DNA of 64,000 bases from Phycisphaeraceae bacterium D3-23 (GTDB taxonomy: Bacteria > Planctomycetota > Phycisphaerae > Phycisphaerales > Phycisphaeraceae). The notes under the pieces are model-generated. The model had not been told where the DNA came from. It did not search any database and saw only the letters and a list, made by a program, of their open reading frames with translations. This document shows positions 62,242 to 64,000 of the stretch, piece by piece. The DNA lies in assembly GCA_039555135.1 (NCBI GenBank), contig CP114179.1, forward strand, positions 4,092,001 to 4,156,000. The letters run 5' to 3'. Every line of letters starts with the position of its first letter. The first letter of the stretch is position 1. Both the position numbers and the translations under genes were made by a program.

Positions 62242-62247
62242 TACCCT
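62242..62247 (+). promoter_or_regulatory. -10-like hexamer for leaderless pheT
   Basis: TACCCT ends 7 nt before the pheT ATG. Confidence 0.35.
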
Positions 62248-62254
62248 GTGCGGC

Positions 62255-64000
62255 ATGAAGATCAGTCTGCGTTGGCTCAACACGTACCTGGACCGCGACA
62301 TCGATGCTCAGGAGGCGGAGCGTCTGTTGACGGACGCGGGCTTCCCGATCGAGGGGACCGAACCCGTGCTCGGCGGTTCGGACCTGATGCTGGATGTCGA
62401 GGTAACGAGCAACCGGCCCGATATGCTCAGCCATGTGGGTGTGGCACGCGAGATCGCCGCTCGGACCGGCTGCACGCTCAAGCGGCCGGAGGGTGAGTTG
62501 CCCGCAGCATCGGGTGATGAGATCACCTCACTCATTACGGTCGAGAACCAGGAGCAGGGTCTGTGTCCGATGTATTCCGCTCGGATGATCCGGGGCGTCA
62601 AGGTCGGGCCCAGCCCGGACTGGTTGGCCAGGGCGCTGGCGTCGATCGGGCAGGACAGCATCAACAACGTCGCCGACATCACCAACTACGTGCTGATGGA
62701 GCTGGGCCAGCCGCTGCACGCATTCGACTACGCCAAGCTGGCTGGCCCGGAGATCATCGTCCGCAAGGCGGTGCGTGGTGAGAAGATCGCGGCGCTCAAT
62801 GCCGAGACCTATGAGCTCAACGGCAGCCACCTGGTCATCGCCGACGCGGATCGGCCCGTCGCGATCGCGGGGGTGATGGGCGGCGAGGTGAGTAAGGTGA
62901 CCGAGCAGACGGCAGATGTCTTGCTCGAAGCGGCGCGCTTTGATCCGGTATCGGTGCGTCGGACGGTCCGCGACTTGAAGGTGAAGGTGAAGGAGAAGCT
63001 GGGCACGGAGTCGAGCTTCCGCTATGAACGCATCGTTGATCCGACGGGTGTCGAGCGCGCGAGCCGACGCGCTTGCGAGCTGATCCTGGAGATCGCCGGC
63101 GGCGAGCTGGTGCCGGGTGTGATCCGCCAGGGCATCGAAGACCCCGCCCCGGCGGCGGTTCAGCTGCGGCCCGGCCGAACATGCAGCATCCTGGGCGTGG
63201 ACCTCCCGGCAGAGGCACAGGCCGCGCACCTCAATGCGTTGGGGATCGAGACGACCGTCAACGGCAAGACACTCCGCGCGACGATTCCCAGCCATCGGCC
63301 CGACCTTTTGCGTGAGGTGGACCTGATCGAAGAGGTCGCCCGCCAGCACGGGATGGACAATATCCCGCTGAAAGACACGATCGACATCGTCGCGCACCAC
63401 CCGCAGGGCAGTGTGCAGGCCCGGCGGGTGATGACTGAGGTGCTGGTCGCGCACGGCTACCACGAGACTGTGACGTCGTCGCTGATTTCGCTGAAGGATG
63501 CGCAGCCGTTTGTGCTGGAGGGGGCCGAGCCGGCGTCGCTGACTGCGGATATCCGCCGGCTGGATAACACGCTGCGGCCGGCGGTCTTGCCGAGTTTACT
63601 GAGCTGCCGGAAGCTGAATCAGGACCGGGGCAACAAGGGGGTCAAGCTGTTTGAGTTGGCTGCGGGCTGGGGCAAGCGCGGCGGGAAGATCGGTGAGGGA
63701 CGGCAACTCGCGATGCTGCGTGATGCCGATGATGCGCAGTCGGCCGTGTCGCAGTTGAAGGGTACGGTCGCGGAACTGGTCCATGCACTCGGCGGCGACA
63801 GCGCGGCGGAGGCGTTGGTATTCGAGCCGATCGACGACCCTTGGTACAGCGTCGCGGTGTTGGTCAAGCTTGGCTGCGAGATGGCGGGCAGCGTCGGGCT
63901 GCTCAAGCCGGCGTTGACCGATCACTTCGCGTTGCAGACGCCGGTGGCTTCGGCGCTGCTGTGTCTGGAAAGCTTCGCGGCGCTCTACCCGCCCAGCCAC
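62255..64000 (+). CDS. pheT: Phenylalanyl-tRNA synthetase beta subunit (partial, runs off right edge), no N-terminal tRNA-binding domain
   Basis: 582 residues visible. Starts MKISLRWLNTYLDRDIDAQE, and by residue 48 reaches VEVTSNRPDMLSHVGVAREIAA (the B1 domain), then B3/B4 editing parts (SINNVADITNYVLMELGQPLHAFDYAK, ADRPVAIAGVMGGE, RFDPVSVRRTVRDLKVKVKE), B5 (IPSHRPDLLREVDLIEEVAR) and catalytic-like domain start. Most bacterial PheT have a tRNA-binding OB domain (about 110 residues) between the first helix and this segment; it is missing here. pheS is not adjacent. The 3' end lies outside the window. Confidence 0.93.
   Translation, partial: MKISLRWLNTYLDRDIDAQEAERLLTDAGFPIEGTEPVLGGSDLMLDVEVTSNRPDMLSHVGVAREIAARTGCTLKRPEGELPAASGDEITSLITVENQEQGLCPMYSARMIRGVKVGPSPDWLARALASIGQDSINNVADITNYVLMELGQPLHAFDYAKLAGPEIIVRKAVRGEKIAALNAETYELNGSHLVIADADRPVAIAGVMGGEVSKVTEQTADVLLEAARFDPVSVRRTVRDLKVKVKEKLGTESSFRYERIVDPTGVERASRRACELILEIAGGELVPGVIRQGIEDPAPAAVQLRPGRTCSILGVDLPAEAQAAHLNALGIETTVNGKTLRATIPSHRPDLLREVDLIEEVARQHGMDNIPLKDTIDIVAHHPQGSVQARRVMTEVLVAHGYHETVTSSLISLKDAQPFVLEGAEPASLTADIRRLDNTLRPAVLPSLLSCRKLNQDRGNKGVKLFELAAGWGKRGGKIGEGRQLAMLRDADDAQSAVSQLKGTVAELVHALGGDSAAEALVFEPIDDPWYSVAVLVKLGCEMAGSVGLLKPALTDHFALQTPVASALLCLESFAALYPPSH

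Overview
The window is GC-rich bacterial DNA that looks like a member of the Planctomycetota, most likely class Phycisphaerae. The pointers are several secreted proteins ending in PEP-CTERM sorting tails (VPEPGSLALLGL-type), three of them preceded by dockerin-like EF-hand pairs, the LL-diaminopimelate aminotransferase route to lysine, a fused cbb3 oxidase subunit CcoNO, and many short palindromic dispersed repeats. This placement is inference from gene content; no rRNA or tRNA gene was recognised in the window.

Layout. 1-7.3 kb (minus strand) is a cbb3 oxidase operon, ccoNO-ccoQ-ccoP-ccoG-fixH-(TauE/SafE-like)-ccoI, with overlapping or closely spaced genes. 7.5-19.9 kb is mostly housekeeping: pyrC, a large membrane protein with an ABC ATPase, a secreted RGD-rich LTxxQ protein, an Mrp ATPase, a cytochrome-c lipoprotein, an HU-like protein with bioF, and def-fmt. 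19.9-23.5 kb is an integron cassette array: seven small cassettes, all on the minus strand, each followed by an attC site, and no integrase in the window. 23.5-25.5 kb is almost gene-free and holds three kinds of repeat, including a strictly phased 21-bp palindromic array. 25.5-37 kb carries YitT and YfcC-type membrane proteins, PEP-CTERM proteins and an AT-rich patch with small zinc-ribbon genes. 37-64 kb is again mainly core metabolism (accA, tyrA, proC, ubiD, pheA, alaS, dapL, coaC, rpoZ, pheT) with hydrolases, a C25-type protease, a GH57 glycosidase, an NDH-2-type dehydrogenase and polytopic membrane proteins of unknown function.

How genes work together. The cco operon supplies a complete high-affinity terminal oxidase with copper delivery (CcoI), assembly factor (CcoG) and accessory proteins; the NDH-2-type protein at 54.7-56.0 kb could feed the same chain. 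tyrA and pheA give tyrosine and phenylalanine from prephenate; dapL gives meso-DAP/lysine precursors; def and fmt are the paired N-formylmethionine enzymes; alaS and pheT are aminoacyl-tRNA synthetases.

Three things stand out. First, the cassette array with its homogeneous 109-bp attC sites, directly abutting the stop codon of fmt. Second, at least twelve genes carry a TANNNT hexamer exactly 6-8 nt before the start codon and no Shine-Dalgarno, which points to widespread leaderless transcription. Third, palindromic repeats have entered coding sequence: in frame inside ubiD and a YfcC-type transporter, and as the 3' end of coaC. Several core proteins also depart from their families: Mrp without its CxxC, PheT without the N-terminal tRNA-binding domain, AlaRS with an AT-rich insertion, and an esterase-like protein with Asp at the nucleophile position.
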